A DNA stretch of 64,000 bases, taken from NCBI RefSeq assembly GCF_014652855.1, contig NZ_BMZP01000005.1:115555-179554 (forward strand), written 5' to 3'. The DNA is from Novosphingobium pokkalii. GTDB taxonomy: Bacteria; Pseudomonadota; Alphaproteobacteria; Sphingomonadales; Sphingomonadaceae. Positions 18,205 through 27,631 of the stretch are shown piece after piece. Under the pieces are notes generated by a model that was given only the letters and a program-made list of their open reading frames with translations, had not been told where the DNA came from and did not search any database. The position numbers and the translations under genes are program-made. How positions within the stretch are numbered: position 1 is the stretch's first letter; every line of letters starts with the position of its first letter.

Positions 18205-19032
18205 ATGATCCGCTCCGGGCTACTTGGTCGCGCCATCCTGGCATCCAGCTCTCCGCGCCTGCATGAAGAGGAAGGCCGCGCCCTCGGCCTGGAGCTGACG
18301 TACGAACTGTTCGATTTCACCCAGCGTGGGCTGGACGATGCAGACCTGGCGGCCACGGTCGCAAGCCTCAAGGACCAGGGCTTTGCCGGGTTCAACGTCA
18401 CCTATCCGTTCAAGCAGGCGATCATGCCGTTGATGGACGACCTCGCGCCCAGCGCCCAGGCCGCCGGCGCGGTCAACACCGTCGCCATCCGCGACGGCCG
18501 CCTGATCGGCCACAACACCGACATGCCCGGCTTTCGCGACAGCCTGCTTGCCGGCCTGCCCGGCGCGCGGCTCGATCATGTCATTCAACTCGGGGCGGGG
18601 GGTGCGGGATCGGCCGTGGCCAACGCGCTGCTTTCACTGGGCGTGGCGCGGCTGGAACTGGTCGATCCCGACTCCGCCCGCGCCCAGGCCCTGGCAGGCG
18701 AACTCGCCGAACGTTATCCCGACGCGCAGGTTACGGCCACGCCGCACGACCGGCTCGATACCGCACCGGCCCAGGGCATCGTCAACGCCACGCCGATCGG
18801 CATGGCCGCCAAGCCGGGCACGCCGATCCCGCCAGACGCTATCGCCCCGCACCACTGGCTGGCCGACATCATCTATTTCCCGCTGGAAACCGAGCTGCTT
18901 CGGGTCGCACGAAGCAAGGGCTGCCGGGCCATCAACGGCATCGGCATGGTCGTGGGCCAGGCCGCGCTCGCGTTCGAGATCATCACCGGGCACAAGCCTG
19001 ACGCGGAACGCATGAAGCGCAGCCTTGGCTAA
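18205..19032 (+). CDS. Shikimate/quinate dehydrogenase family protein
   Basis: 275 aa. It has an AroE-type two-domain fold. FNVTYPFKQ holds the catalytic Lys (about residue 69), followed by AVNTV, and NTDMPGF holds the catalytic Asp. GAGGAGSA (about 133-140) is the dinucleotide loop. Strand 2 of the Rossmann domain ends in LVDPD, with acidic residues where NADP-specific AroE enzymes have NRT and basic residues, which favours NAD and a catabolic role. With the dehydratase it would convert quinate or shikimate towards protocatechuate. Whether it prefers quinate or shikimate cannot be read with confidence. It lies 72 bases after the TonB receptor gene. Confidence 0.9.
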   Translation: MIRSGLLGRAILASSSPRLHEEEGRALGLELTYELFDFTQRGLDDADLAATVASLKDQGFAGFNVTYPFKQAIMPLMDDLAPSAQAAGAVNTVAIRDGRLIGHNTDMPGFRDSLLAGLPGARLDHVIQLGAGGAGSAVANALLSLGVARLELVDPDSARAQALAGELAERYPDAQVTATPHDRLDTAPAQGIVNATPIGMAAKPGTPIPPDAIAPHHWLADIIYFPLETELLRVARSKGCRAINGIGMVVGQAALAFEIITGHKPDAERMKRSLG

Positions 19033-19049
19033 GGGCTTTGGGGCTAACC

Positions 19050-21497
19050 CTAGGCGCGGGCAATGGCCTCGGCCAGGCGATCCGTGGCAAACGGCTTGCG
19101 CAGCACGATCGCCTCCGGGCCGGCCACGGCCTCGATCGCGGCCAGATCGGCAAACCCGCTCATGAACACGATGCGCAGCGCGGGATGGCGGCGGCCGAGT
19201 TCGGCGGCGAGTTCCGCGCCGGTCATGCCGGGCATCGCATAATCGAGCACGGCCACCTCGGGCAGGGTGTGCCCTTCACGCGTCACGGTTTCCAGCAACG
19301 CGAGGGCCGCCGGGCCATCGCCCACGGCCTGCACGTCGTGACCAAGATCCGTCAGCGCGGCGGCGAGCGCGCGGCGCAAGTCGGGATCGTCGTCCACCAG
19401 CAGCACGTGCGCCGCGCCGCTGCCGGCACCGGCGGGCGCGGGCAGTGCATCCTCGTCATGCTGGGCGCCGGCGGTGCGCGGCAGGAACAATCGCACGCTG
19501 GTGCCCTTGCCCGGCGCGCTGGTTATGCGCACCGCGCCGCCGATCTGGCGCATGCTGCCATAGATCTGCGCCAGGCCAAGCCCGGTGCCCTTGCCCACCG
19601 GCTTGGTGGTGAAGAACGGCTCCATCGCGCGGCGCAGGGTGTCTTCATCCATCCCGGCGCCGGTATCGGTGACGCAGACCACGACATAGCGCCCATCGGC
19701 AAGATCCGCCTCGCCCTGCGCGACATGCGCCTCCAGCGCGATGGTCAGTTGGCCGCCGGCCGGCATGGCATCGCGCCCGTTCACCGCCAGGTTGAGCACG
19801 GCCATTTCCAGTTGCGTGGGATCGGCCAGCGCCGCCCAGTCCTCGGCATCCACTGTGGCAAGGCGGCATTCCAGCCCGATCAGCGGCCCAAGCGTTCGGA
19901 TCAGCATCGGCCGCAGGCGCTCGATCACCAGCGCCGGATCGAGCGCCTGGGTGGCCAGTCGCTGCGTGCGCGAGAACGCCAGCAGTTGCGCGATCAGGTT
20001 GGCTGCGCGCTGGGCCGCCTGGCGGCCTTCCCCGGCCAGGCGCTCCACCCGCGCGGCATCGCCGCTGCGCCGCGCGATCAGATCGAACGAGGCCAGGATC
20101 GCGCCCAGCACATTGTTGAAATCGTGAGAAAGGCCCGCAACCAGTTGGCCCATCGCCTCCATCTTCTGGCTCTGCACCAGGGCTTCCTGCGCCGCGCGCA
20201 ACTCGCTGGTGCGCGCCTCCACCCGCGCTTCCAGCGTGGCGTTCAATTCGCGCAACTGCGCGGCGATGGCGGCGCGTTCGCTGACCAGGCGGGTGCGTTC
20301 GGCGATTTCCTCCAGGAATGCGATGTCATCGGCGTGCCACTGGCGCGGCGCCCGGTCGTTGAGGAACAGGGTCATGCGCAAGCGCCCATCGCGCAGGAAT
20401 GGCACAACCAGGATCGCGCGGGTCTCAAGCCGTCGGGATGTTGCCAGTCCGCGCGCATCGACGCGCGGATCGCTTTCCAACAGATCGCCCGCCACCACGG
20501 TTTCCCCACGCTCAAGCCTGGCCATGAGTGCTGCGCCGAAATCGGCAGCCGGGAATCGCCCCAGCAAAGTGGGTGCACTGCCGTCCGTCCAACAGACATT
20601 GCACTCGAACATGTCTTCCTCGGCCAGCAACTGGCCAAAGCCCGCGCGGCCGACCGCGAAATGCTGGCCCATCAGCGCGGCAATCTGGTGCAGCGCGGCG
20701 TCGGTATCGTAATCGCGCAGCACGTCGGCGATCTTGAGGCGCAGGGCGATCCGGGCCTCGCGCCGGGCGATCTTGTGAAACACCCGCTCCAGCCAGGCCG
20801 CGCCCAGGGCAATGGCCAGGATCAGCAGCGTGATCGCGGCAATCAGCACGGCGAGCACGGTCTGCCCCACACCGCTGGCAGCCATGTCGGCACCGTGGCG
20901 ATGGTCCATCGTAAAGATCGCCGCCCGCATCCCGGCATAGTGCATGCCGGCAATCGCCAGCCCCATCAGCCCGGCTGCCCCCAGCCGCATGCCCAGGGCC
21001 TGGTCACGCCCGGCGAACCACAGCGCTGCCGTCGCCGCGCCGATGGCGATCACCACCGAGATCGCCAGCCAGACCGGATCATAATGCATCGCCGCATTCA
21101 TGCGCATCGCAGCCATGCCGACGTAGTGCATGGCCACCACGCCCAGGCCCATGCACAGCCCGGCCGCAGCCAGCCGACCGCGCGATTGCGCGGTGCTGTC
21201 CAGCGTGGCAAATCCCGCCCCGGTAAAGGCGATGGCGATGGCCAGGGACAGCAGCGTCAGCCCCAGGTCATAGCCCATGTCCATGCCCGGCAGGCGAAAG
21301 GCCAGCATGGCCACGAAATGCATCGCCCAGATGCCACCGCCCAGCGCCACGGCCGCCGCCACCAGCCACACCCGCCGCGCGGCGCCCTGCCCGGCACGCA
21401 CCCGGCCCGCCAAGCTCAGCGCCGTGAACGAGGCAAAGACCGCGATCAGAATCGAGAGAACGACCAGATTGGCCTCATGCATTCCGGTCGTGATCAT
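19050..21497 (-). CDS. MHYT-domain hybrid sensor histidine kinase
   Basis: 815 aa. A seven-span MHYT sensor region at the N-terminus shows MHFVAM, MHYVGM and MHYAGM, motifs proposed to bind metal and sense oxygen, CO or NO. Next come a GAF-like domain, a coiled coil ([20 protein letters not shown]), HisKA with SHDFNN (about 456), HATPase with VNGRDA and [11 protein letters not shown], and a C-terminal receiver with LVDDDP and the phospho-Asp in VLDYAMPG. The start at 21497 ([10 protein letters not shown]) follows a purine-rich stretch. An in-frame ATG at 21575 would add 26 residues. No partner regulator is adjacent, so it may feed a distant phosphorelay. Confidence 0.9.
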   Translation of the reverse strand: MITTGMHEANLVVLSILIAVFASFTALSLAGRVRAGQGAARRVWLVAAAVALGGGIWAMHFVAMLAFRLPGMDMGYDLGLTLLSLAIAIAFTGAGFATLDSTAQSRGRLAAAGLCMGLGVVAMHYVGMAAMRMNAAMHYDPVWLAISVVIAIGAATAALWFAGRDQALGMRLGAAGLMGLAIAGMHYAGMRAAIFTMDHRHGADMAASGVGQTVLAVLIAAITLLILAIALGAAWLERVFHKIARREARIALRLKIADVLRDYDTDAALHQIAALMGQHFAVGRAGFGQLLAEEDMFECNVCWTDGSAPTLLGRFPAADFGAALMARLERGETVVAGDLLESDPRVDARGLATSRRLETRAILVVPFLRDGRLRMTLFLNDRAPRQWHADDIAFLEEIAERTRLVSERAAIAAQLRELNATLEARVEARTSELRAAQEALVQSQKMEAMGQLVAGLSHDFNNVLGAILASFDLIARRSGDAARVERLAGEGRQAAQRAANLIAQLLAFSRTQRLATQALDPALVIERLRPMLIRTLGPLIGLECRLATVDAEDWAALADPTQLEMAVLNLAVNGRDAMPAGGQLTIALEAHVAQGEADLADGRYVVVCVTDTGAGMDEDTLRRAMEPFFTTKPVGKGTGLGLAQIYGSMRQIGGAVRITSAPGKGTSVRLFLPRTAGAQHDEDALPAPAGAGSGAAHVLLVDDDPDLRRALAAALTDLGHDVQAVGDGPAALALLETVTREGHTLPEVAVLDYAMPGMTGAELAAELGRRHPALRIVFMSGFADLAAIEAVAGPEAIVLRKPFATDRLAEAIARA

Positions 21498-21614
21498 GCC
21501 CCCCTGCTCCCATAGAACCAAGGCGCGGGCAATGCCCTCATGGAGCATACCCACGACCTTGGCTGGCACGAGCAACGCGCCAGGTCAGGAATAGTGCCGT
21601 CAGGTGATCATATG

Positions 21615-22664
21615 TTAAGCGGCACGGGCTTGCAGGCGGGCGTGGATCGCCTCGGCTTCGTTGCGATCGGCCGTCGGCACGGGGCCGCGCGCCAAGGCGT
21701 GGGGCAGCGGCGGGCGCAGGCCGGCGCCATCGAGCGCCCCGGCCAGCCCAAGCCGCCGGGCCAGCGCCACCCGCAGGCCAGGCTCACCCTGCGCCAGGCG
21801 ATCGTAATCGACAAAGCACTGCAGCGCCGCGACTTCGGCAGGCTGGTCGAGGACATGGCGATAGACCGCGCTCCAGGTGCGCAGCCAATAGGCCAGCGTA
21901 TCGGGATCGCCCGAAACCGGCGGCCCGGCGTTCAACCGGAACGGACGGCGATGCAGGCCGAACTCGTGATGACCCAGCCAGCGCATGTAGTCGGCACGGA
22001 AGCGGTCCTGGCCGGCCAGCCGGATGGCGCGACGGTGCTGCGCCAGCAGGCTCGCTGCCTGTTCCAGCGGAGCCCGGAACGGATGGACCAGCACGGCGCC
22101 GGGCAGAGTGGCCAGCGAACCCAGCCGCAGCACGTTGGCATTGTTCTTGGACAAGTAGCGCCCCTGTCCACGCGCCAGGCAGACCAGCGCCATGAACTGG
22201 CCGAACGCGGCCAGCGCGGCCGCATCGGGGGCATGGGCGCACAGGCTTTCCTGCGAAAGATAGTCGGGGCAGCACTGCATCCGCCAGAACACTTCCTCGA
22301 TCGCCTCAGCGCTGTCGAGATCGTGCTCCAGCCCGTCGCCATGGCCGCGCGGGGTGCGCGCCACGGCGCGGCGGCGGCGCGCCACCAGGCTGGCCCAGGT
22401 GTTGGGCGCCAGGGGAAACGGCATGTCGGCATAATGCAGGCTGGCAAAGTGGTCGGCCGCCTCCAGCCGCTGCGTCAGCACCGTGGTGCCGGCGCGCGCC
22501 AGCCCGGCCACGAAGACCGGCGGGCGGAGCGGCAGGGCCGCAGCGGCGCGACCGTGGCGTGCCCGCTCCAGATCGAAGCTCAGTTCCAGCGCCGCCCGGC
22601 TGCCCAGGGCGATCCGGTGCAGCAGCCGGTCAAGCGGGCGATAGGCGTGCGCGCCGGCCGGCAC
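21615..22664 (-). CDS. PAPS-dependent sulfotransferase family protein
   Basis: About 350 aa. The 5'-phosphosulfate loop is seen in FVAGLARAGTTVLTQRLE, and the 3'-phosphate side in LVHPFRAPLEQAASLL. It should move a sulfate group from PAPS to a hydroxyl acceptor such as a carbohydrate or lipid. The start is uncertain. A GTG at 22664 is the most downstream reasonable choice. TTG codons near 22700-22739 would add LPFLPWELPLLSPDTL, which looks protein-like. Either way it overlaps the end of the upstream membrane-protein gene. It is the last gene of a four-gene module with an arylsulfotransferase-like protein. Confidence 0.8.
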   Translation of the reverse strand: MPAGAHAYRPLDRLLHRIALGSRAALELSFDLERARHGRAAAALPLRPPVFVAGLARAGTTVLTQRLEAADHFASLHYADMPFPLAPNTWASLVARRRRAVARTPRGHGDGLEHDLDSAEAIEEVFWRMQCCPDYLSQESLCAHAPDAAALAAFGQFMALVCLARGQGRYLSKNNANVLRLGSLATLPGAVLVHPFRAPLEQAASLLAQHRRAIRLAGQDRFRADYMRWLGHHEFGLHRRPFRLNAGPPVSGDPDTLAYWLRTWSAVYRHVLDQPAEVAALQCFVDYDRLAQGEPGLRVALARRLGLAGALDGAGLRPPLPHALARGPVPTADRNEAEAIHARLQARAA

Positions 22665-23043
22665 CGGCGGCGCGGCCGACAAGGTATCGGGCGAAAGCAA
22701 AGGCAATTCCCATGGCAAGAATGGCAAGACGCGCGGCCGGATCGAGCAACGCCGCCGTGGTCGGCACGCCGAGCGCCGGACCCACGCCAAGCGCGAGGCC
22801 GATCGGCATGGCCGCAACGGCAAGGCCGCCCCCGGCCAGCAGCGAGCGCCCCAGCAGCCGCGCCGCCAGCAGCCGCGCCGCCCGCTCTTTCCAGCGATCC
22901 GAAGCCCCGCGCCGGGCCATGACGCGCACCGCGCGGCGGCCCGTCATTCCCAGTGCGGCGAAACGGCCCAGCACCCCCCAGCGCCGGACCAGATGCAGCG
23001 TGGCCAGCAGGGCGCCTGCCAGAACCAGCGCAGCCGCGATCAC
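22630..23043 (-). CDS. Small hydrophobic membrane protein
   Basis: 137 aa from a GTG that overlaps the upstream stop in GTGA, with GGAAAG about 9 bases before it. It has an N-terminal membrane span (VIAAALVLAGALLATLHLV), a basic middle (RRAVRVMARRGASDRWKERAAR) and two further hydrophobic stretches (LLAGGGLAVAAMPIGLALGV and ARLAILAMGIAFAFA). No family is recognised. The tight overlaps with both neighbours suggest it works with the two sulfotransferase-type proteins at the membrane. It might instead be a read-through of weak coding value, but the hydrophobic pattern argues it is real. Confidence 0.55.
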   Translation of the reverse strand: MIAAALVLAGALLATLHLVRRWGVLGRFAALGMTGRRAVRVMARRGASDRWKERAARLLAARLLGRSLLAGGGLAVAAMPIGLALGVGPALGVPTTAALLDPAARLAILAMGIAFAFARYLVGRAAGAGRRARLSPA

Positions 23044-23267
23044 CGCCCGCGCTTTCCGCTGCCCGGCGCCGCCTTGCGCATCATCCGCAGCAGGCGCTTG
23101 ACCGGATACCACACGAAAGCCAGCAGGCCGAGGACAATGGCCCCAACCACGCCCAGCGCGGTGGATGCCGCGCCCAGGCCCAGGCCCGGCCCGACATAGG
23201 CCTGCGCCGGAACGGCCGTGGCGGCCAGCAACAGGATAGCGGCGAAGGGGAAGACGGTCATTCGCAT
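23040..23267 (-). CDS. Small secreted or membrane-anchored protein
   Basis: 75 aa. It has a signal peptide (MRMTVFPFAAILLLAATAVP, cleavage near AQA), then AYVGPGLGLGAAS, one membrane span (TALGVVGAIVLGLLAFVWYP) and a basic C-terminal tail. GGAGAA lies about 6 bases before the ATG. It overlaps the arylsulfotransferase-like gene by 10 bases and the next membrane protein by GTGA. No function is known to me. The GPG-x-G stretch after the signal peptide recurs in small proteins of this kind, but I cannot name a family. Confidence 0.7.
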   Translation of the reverse strand: MRMTVFPFAAILLLAATAVPAQAYVGPGLGLGAASTALGVVGAIVLGLLAFVWYPVKRLLRMMRKAAPGSGKRGR

Positions 23268-24661
23268 CGGGCATTCTCCGCGGCTTGGATGCCGATCTTG
23301 TCGGCAAGGGGATCGATGTATCGGGTCCAGCGCAACTCGAACCGGTTGCGATCGGCGTCAGCGCTGATGTAGCTCCAGCGCACGGTGCCATCGGGCGCGA
23401 GGCGCATCACCCGGCCCAGTTCGGTTTCCTCGACCAGGGTATCGCCCCCCGGCAGCGGCGTGGCGCGGCCCTGGGCACGGGTGTGGATGGCCAGATCGTG
23501 AAACGCACGGGCGAGCGGCTCGCTCACCGTGTCGGTGGCGAAATCATAGACCAGCATGCGGTTGTTGCCGTCCGGCTCGGCCTGCTCGGGCTGGTCCCAG
23601 GCAAAGCGCCAGTGGTTGTCGAACACCGAGATGCGATGATCGTCGAGCACGCTGACATCATGCTGGAACCGCCAGGGCAGGCCCCGGCTCCACACCACCT
23701 TGCCCGTGGCAGGGCGATAGAGCAGCAGCAGCGACAGGTTGCGCAAGCTGATCAACAAGTCGCCCGCGCGCCAATAGGGGCCGTCGCCGGGCACGGGCTG
23801 GATATCGTTGAGGTGGATCGGATCGTCCGAATAGGGTCGGGCGCGCCACAAATGCCCCATGCCATTGGCATCGAGCAGGTCGATCACCGCCGTGCGGCTC
23901 AGCACTTTGCCCTCCGGCGTCAGGTGCATCAGGCCTTCGTCGGCAAACTCCGGACCAAGGCCGGTGCGGGTGCTGCGCGGCAGGCGATAGGCCGCCCACA
24001 GCGTGCCATCGGGCGCGCGCTCCAGCGAATGGTGGAAGATGCCGTCGATCATCCATTCCGCCCGGCCGCAGGCATCGATGCGCGTGAGCGGCGAGGTATC
24101 GTGCACGATCAGACCGCCATCGGGCATCAGCATCGAATGCATCGGCATGAAGCGGCGGTTGGTCTTGTCGCGCGCCAGGTCGACCAGCGCGGAATGGAAT
24201 GTGGAGCGGGCATGGATCGCGGCGATATCGGGCGCATAGGTGCGCACCACATGCCCATCGCGGAGGCGCAGCAATTGCACCACCCAGCGCCCGCGCGCCG
24301 TGTCGAACACGGTCAGCAGGATATAGCCGGGATCGACGAAGCCGGGGCGGCGCCACAATCCACCGGGCAGCGGATCATAGGGCTGGCCGATGGTGGGATG
24401 GTAGGGCAGCAGTTCCCCCACGGCGCGGCCGACCGTATCCGGGATCGTCGCCACCCACACCGCCGCATCGCCAAGCGCCCCATGGCGGCGTGGCTCCAGC
24501 AGCACGAATCCAAAGCCGAGCAGCAGCAGCGCACCCAACGTCATGACCAGGCCAAGCGCCCAGAGCGGCACCGGACGCGCCATCAGCCGCTCCCAGCGCG
24601 AGAGCGGCAGTGAAGTTGATTCTGGTGGGGTGGAGTTGGAGGGCAACACCGGAGGGTTCAT
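23258..24661 (-). CDS. Membrane-anchored arylsulfotransferase-like protein
   Basis: 467 aa. An N-terminal anchor (LWALGLVMTLGALLLLGFGF, about residues 34-53) is followed by a periplasmic beta-propeller of the arylsulfotransferase (ASST) type. It shows MHSMLMPDGGLIVHD, HHSLERAPDGTLWAAY, HLNDIQPVPGDGPYW, WRFQHDVSVLDD and a final PLPGGDTLVEETELGRVMRL blade. The repeated His and Asp blade motifs fit the family. True ASST moves sulfate between phenols without PAPS. Many members of this wider family are uncharacterised, so the activity is not assured. It heads the four-gene module and has about 280 bases of non-coding DNA upstream. Confidence 0.8.
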   Translation of the reverse strand: MNPPVLPSNSTPPESTSLPLSRWERLMARPVPLWALGLVMTLGALLLLGFGFVLLEPRRHGALGDAAVWVATIPDTVGRAVGELLPYHPTIGQPYDPLPGGLWRRPGFVDPGYILLTVFDTARGRWVVQLLRLRDGHVVRTYAPDIAAIHARSTFHSALVDLARDKTNRRFMPMHSMLMPDGGLIVHDTSPLTRIDACGRAEWMIDGIFHHSLERAPDGTLWAAYRLPRSTRTGLGPEFADEGLMHLTPEGKVLSRTAVIDLLDANGMGHLWRARPYSDDPIHLNDIQPVPGDGPYWRAGDLLISLRNLSLLLLYRPATGKVVWSRGLPWRFQHDVSVLDDHRISVFDNHWRFAWDQPEQAEPDGNNRMLVYDFATDTVSEPLARAFHDLAIHTRAQGRATPLPGGDTLVEETELGRVMRLAPDGTVRWSYISADADRNRFELRWTRYIDPLADKIGIQAAENARCE

Positions 24662-24942
24662 GGCCGGGGTCTCTATCCGGCAGTTGTATCACCGCGATTT
24701 CGCCGCGATACGCAGCCGAAACGTTTGCTGACTGATTGCAACAAATCCGGCTGAGACAAGGCGACCCTACCGATATTTTCCCTTTTATTTTAGCATCTTG
24801 ACGTGATCGCGCGAGAAACCGCCGCGCACCTGGCCATACAACTTGTTACAAATTCGGCCATGATCCGGCGCCAGGAATCACAAGACGGCGCAGCCCGCCG
24901 GGCCACGCCGTCTCGTTGATCCTGCAACCGTGCTGCCCGGCG
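24662..24942. other. Intergenic region with one hairpin
   Basis: This 281-base gap holds no credible gene. It includes the inverted repeat AGACGGCG/CGCCGTCT (24883-24913) just past the stop of the leftward aldehyde dehydrogenase gene. That may slow or end transcription, although no T-run follows. An AT-rich stretch (about 24745-24800) upstream of the arylsulfotransferase-like gene probably holds its promoter. Confidence 0.45.
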
Positions 24943-26358
24943 TCAGGCCGGCAGGCTCACCGCATTGATGATGTGCGCCTGGGTATATTCCAGCAGCCCG
25001 GCTTCGCCCAGCTCGCCACCCAGCCCCGACTGGCGCACGCCACGGAACGGAATGGCCGGGTCGATCGCCAGGTGCTGGTTGACCCAGACCGTGCCGGTAT
25101 CGATACGCCGCGCCACGTCCATCGCGCGGGCCACGTCCTTGCCCCACACCGTACCGCCCAGGCCATAGTCGCTGTCGTTGGCGCGCGCGATCACGTCGTC
25201 CACGTCGGCAAACTTGAGCACCGGCAGCACCGGGCCGAACTGCTCCTCGCGCACCAGCGGGGCATCATCGTCCAGATCGGCAACGATCGTGGGGGCGATG
25301 AAATAGCCCGGACGATCGAGCGGCGCCCCCCCGGCCAGCACCGTGCCGCGCTCTCGCGCATCGGCCAGCAGGGCGGAGACCTTCTCGAACTGCATCTTGT
25401 TCTGCACCGGGCCGATGGTCACGCCCTGGCGCGTGCCTTCGTCCACCACCGCTTCCTGGGCCAGGCGGGTGATTTCCGCGATGAATTCGTCATAGACGGT
25501 TTCGTGCACATAGGCGCGCTTGATCGCCACGCAGACCTGGCCGGCATTGACCATCGCGCCCTGGTAGACCTTTTCGGCGGCGAGCTTGGCCGGCATGTCG
25601 TCCAGCACGATGGCGGCATCGTTGCCGCCCAGCTCCAGCGTCACGCGCTTCACGCTGCCGGCGGCCGAGGCCATGACTTTCTTGCCCGTCGCGGTCGAAC
25701 CGGTGAACGCCACCTTGGCCACATCGGGATGGGTCGAAAGCGCTGCGCCCAGATCGTTGACATCGGCAATCACGTTGACGACGCCCGCCGGCAGGATATC
25801 GGCCATCACTTCGCCCAGCAGCAGCGTGGTCAGCGGCGTGGTCGGCGCAGGCTTGGCGACCATGGTGTTGCCGGTCAGCAGGCACGGCCCCAGCTTGTTG
25901 GCCAGTAGCACGACCGGGAAATTCCACGGCGTGATCGCGGCGCAGACGCCCAGCGGGGTGCGATGCTCGATCACGGTGTTGTCGCCGTCCTCGCGCAGCA
26001 CCTTGTCGGTCACGCGCATGCCGGCAAAGGCCTTGAGCACGTAATAGGTGGCGAACATCTCGCCTTTGGCCTGGTCCAGCGGCTTGCCCTGCTCGGCGGT
26101 GAGCAACTGGGCGAATTCGTCGATCCGGGCCATCACCGCTTCGGCCAACTGGTCGATCAGCGCGGCGCGGTCATCCTGGCTGCGCGCGGCCCAGGCGGGA
26201 AAGGCCCGCTTGGCGGCGGCCACTGCGGCGTCGAGCTGTGCCGCGTCGGCGCGCGGAGCCTGGGTCAGCACGGTTTCGGTCGCGGGGTTGATCACGTCGA
26301 AGGTGGCCACGCCGGGCACCAGCTGGCCATCGATCAATAGGCGGAATTGCTTGTCCAT
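24943..26358 (-). CDS. NAD(P)-dependent aldehyde dehydrogenase
   Basis: 471 aa, full length for the family. It oxidises an aldehyde to the acid. It shows TPWNFPV, the cofactor loop FTGSTATGKKV, the general base Glu in ELGGND (about 240) and the catalytic Cys in NAGQVC (about 275), so all key residues are intact. It follows a zinc alcohol dehydrogenase by about 60 bases in the same direction, so the pair would turn an alcohol into an acid in two steps. The adjacent TonB receptor hints at an imported aromatic or terpenoid alcohol, but the substrate is not visible. Confidence 0.93.
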   Translation of the reverse strand: MDKQFRLLIDGQLVPGVATFDVINPATETVLTQAPRADAAQLDAAVAAAKRAFPAWAARSQDDRAALIDQLAEAVMARIDEFAQLLTAEQGKPLDQAKGEMFATYYVLKAFAGMRVTDKVLREDGDNTVIEHRTPLGVCAAITPWNFPVVLLANKLGPCLLTGNTMVAKPAPTTPLTTLLLGEVMADILPAGVVNVIADVNDLGAALSTHPDVAKVAFTGSTATGKKVMASAAGSVKRVTLELGGNDAAIVLDDMPAKLAAEKVYQGAMVNAGQVCVAIKRAYVHETVYDEFIAEITRLAQEAVVDEGTRQGVTIGPVQNKMQFEKVSALLADARERGTVLAGGAPLDRPGYFIAPTIVADLDDDAPLVREEQFGPVLPVLKFADVDDVIARANDSDYGLGGTVWGKDVARAMDVARRIDTGTVWVNQHLAIDPAIPFRGVRQSGLGGELGEAGLLEYTQAHIINAVSLPA

Positions 26359-26417
26359 AGGGGAATTTCCTTTGCCAATGGGGCTATTGTGGCCAATCAG
26401 GCTAATGTGGAATGCGT

Positions 26418-27527
26418 TCAGGCGATCCGCAAGACGGGCTTGACCACGTGGCCGGCCTCGCCCTGGGCAATCGCCTCGGCAATCTCGTCAAATGCGAAGA
26501 AGCGCACCAGCTTGTCGAACGGGAAGCGCCCGGCCCGATAGTGCGCCAGCAGTTCGGGAATGAACACCTGCGGATCGGCGCCGCCTTCCACCACGCCACG
26601 GATCACGCGCCCGCCGCTCATCAGGAACGTGGCATCGGCGGCAATGTCGCCGGGGCCATAGGCGCCGACCAGCGCCATCTGGCCGCGCGGCGCAAGCGCC
26701 GCCATGGCGGCATTGACCACGTCTGGCCGGCCAGTGGTGTCGATCACGCAGTCAAAGCCCTGCGGCAGGCCGGCGGCGCGGGCATGGTCGGCCAGGCTGG
26801 CGGCGCGCGCGTCAAAGCCATGGGTCGCGCCCAGTTCCTGCGCCAGGGCGACGCGCGCCGGATTGATATCCACCGCTGCGACCACCCCTGCCCCGGCAAT
26901 GCCGCAGGCCATGATCGCCGAAAGCCCCACCGCCCCGGTGCCGATCACCGCAATGCTGGCTCCGGCGCGCGGGCGCAGTTCGTTGAGCACGGCCCCAGCC
27001 CCGGTCTGGATGCCGCATCCCAGCGGTCCGAGCAGGTCCAGCGGCAGATCGGCATCGACTTTCACCGCATTGCGGGCATGGACCACGGCATGCGTGGCGA
27101 ACGAGGATTGGCCGAACACGTGGCTGTGGATCGCCGTCCCATCGGGCGCGGCCAGTGCCGTCGTGCCATCGCTGCGCCCGCCGCCGAAGTTGTAAGCGAA
27201 CCAGTCGTGGCAATAGGCCGGCGCATGATCGTCGCATGACGGGCAATGCCCGCAGGAATCGAAGCTGAGCACGACATGATCGCCCGGCGCCAGGCCGATG
27301 ACGCCCGCGCCCACCTGCTCGACCACGCCCGATCCTTCATGGCCCAGCACCACCGGAAACGGCAGCGGCAGGTGCCCGTCGCGCAGCACCATGTCGGTGT
27401 GGCACACCCCCACGCCGACCAGCCGCACCACCAGTTCATCCGCGCGCGGATCGTCCAGCACCACCGGCTCGATCACCGGCGGCGCGCCGGGCTGGCGAAA
27501 GACGGCGGCGCGGGCGGCAGTGGGCAT
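26418..27527 (-). CDS. Zinc-dependent alcohol dehydrogenase (aryl-alcohol type)
   Basis: 369 aa. It has the catalytic zinc ligands in VGVCHTD (Cys about 42) and LGHEGSG, the structural zinc set CGHCPSCDDHAPAYC (about 92-106) and the NAD loop GTGAVGLSA (about 200). The pattern GPLGCGIQTGAGAVLN is common in benzyl- and aryl-alcohol dehydrogenases of the XylB kind. The ATG at 27527 has AGGATATCC upstream. It probably supplies the aldehyde for the next gene. It lies 105 bases downstream of the TonB receptor gene in the same direction. Confidence 0.92.
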   Translation of the reverse strand: MPTAARAAVFRQPGAPPVIEPVVLDDPRADELVVRLVGVGVCHTDMVLRDGHLPLPFPVVLGHEGSGVVEQVGAGVIGLAPGDHVVLSFDSCGHCPSCDDHAPAYCHDWFAYNFGGGRSDGTTALAAPDGTAIHSHVFGQSSFATHAVVHARNAVKVDADLPLDLLGPLGCGIQTGAGAVLNELRPRAGASIAVIGTGAVGLSAIMACGIAGAGVVAAVDINPARVALAQELGATHGFDARAASLADHARAAGLPQGFDCVIDTTGRPDVVNAAMAALAPRGQMALVGAYGPGDIAADATFLMSGGRVIRGVVEGGADPQVFIPELLAHYRAGRFPFDKLVRFFAFDEIAEAIAQGEAGHVVKPVLRIA

Positions 27528-27631
27528 GGCAGGATATCCTTGGCAAGCGGGAAGACAAAGGAAGCGCCGGACCGGGGGATGTGGTGGAGGGGTCGGCCCG
27601 GCGCCAGTGGGTGGATCGGAAGGCAGGTGGA

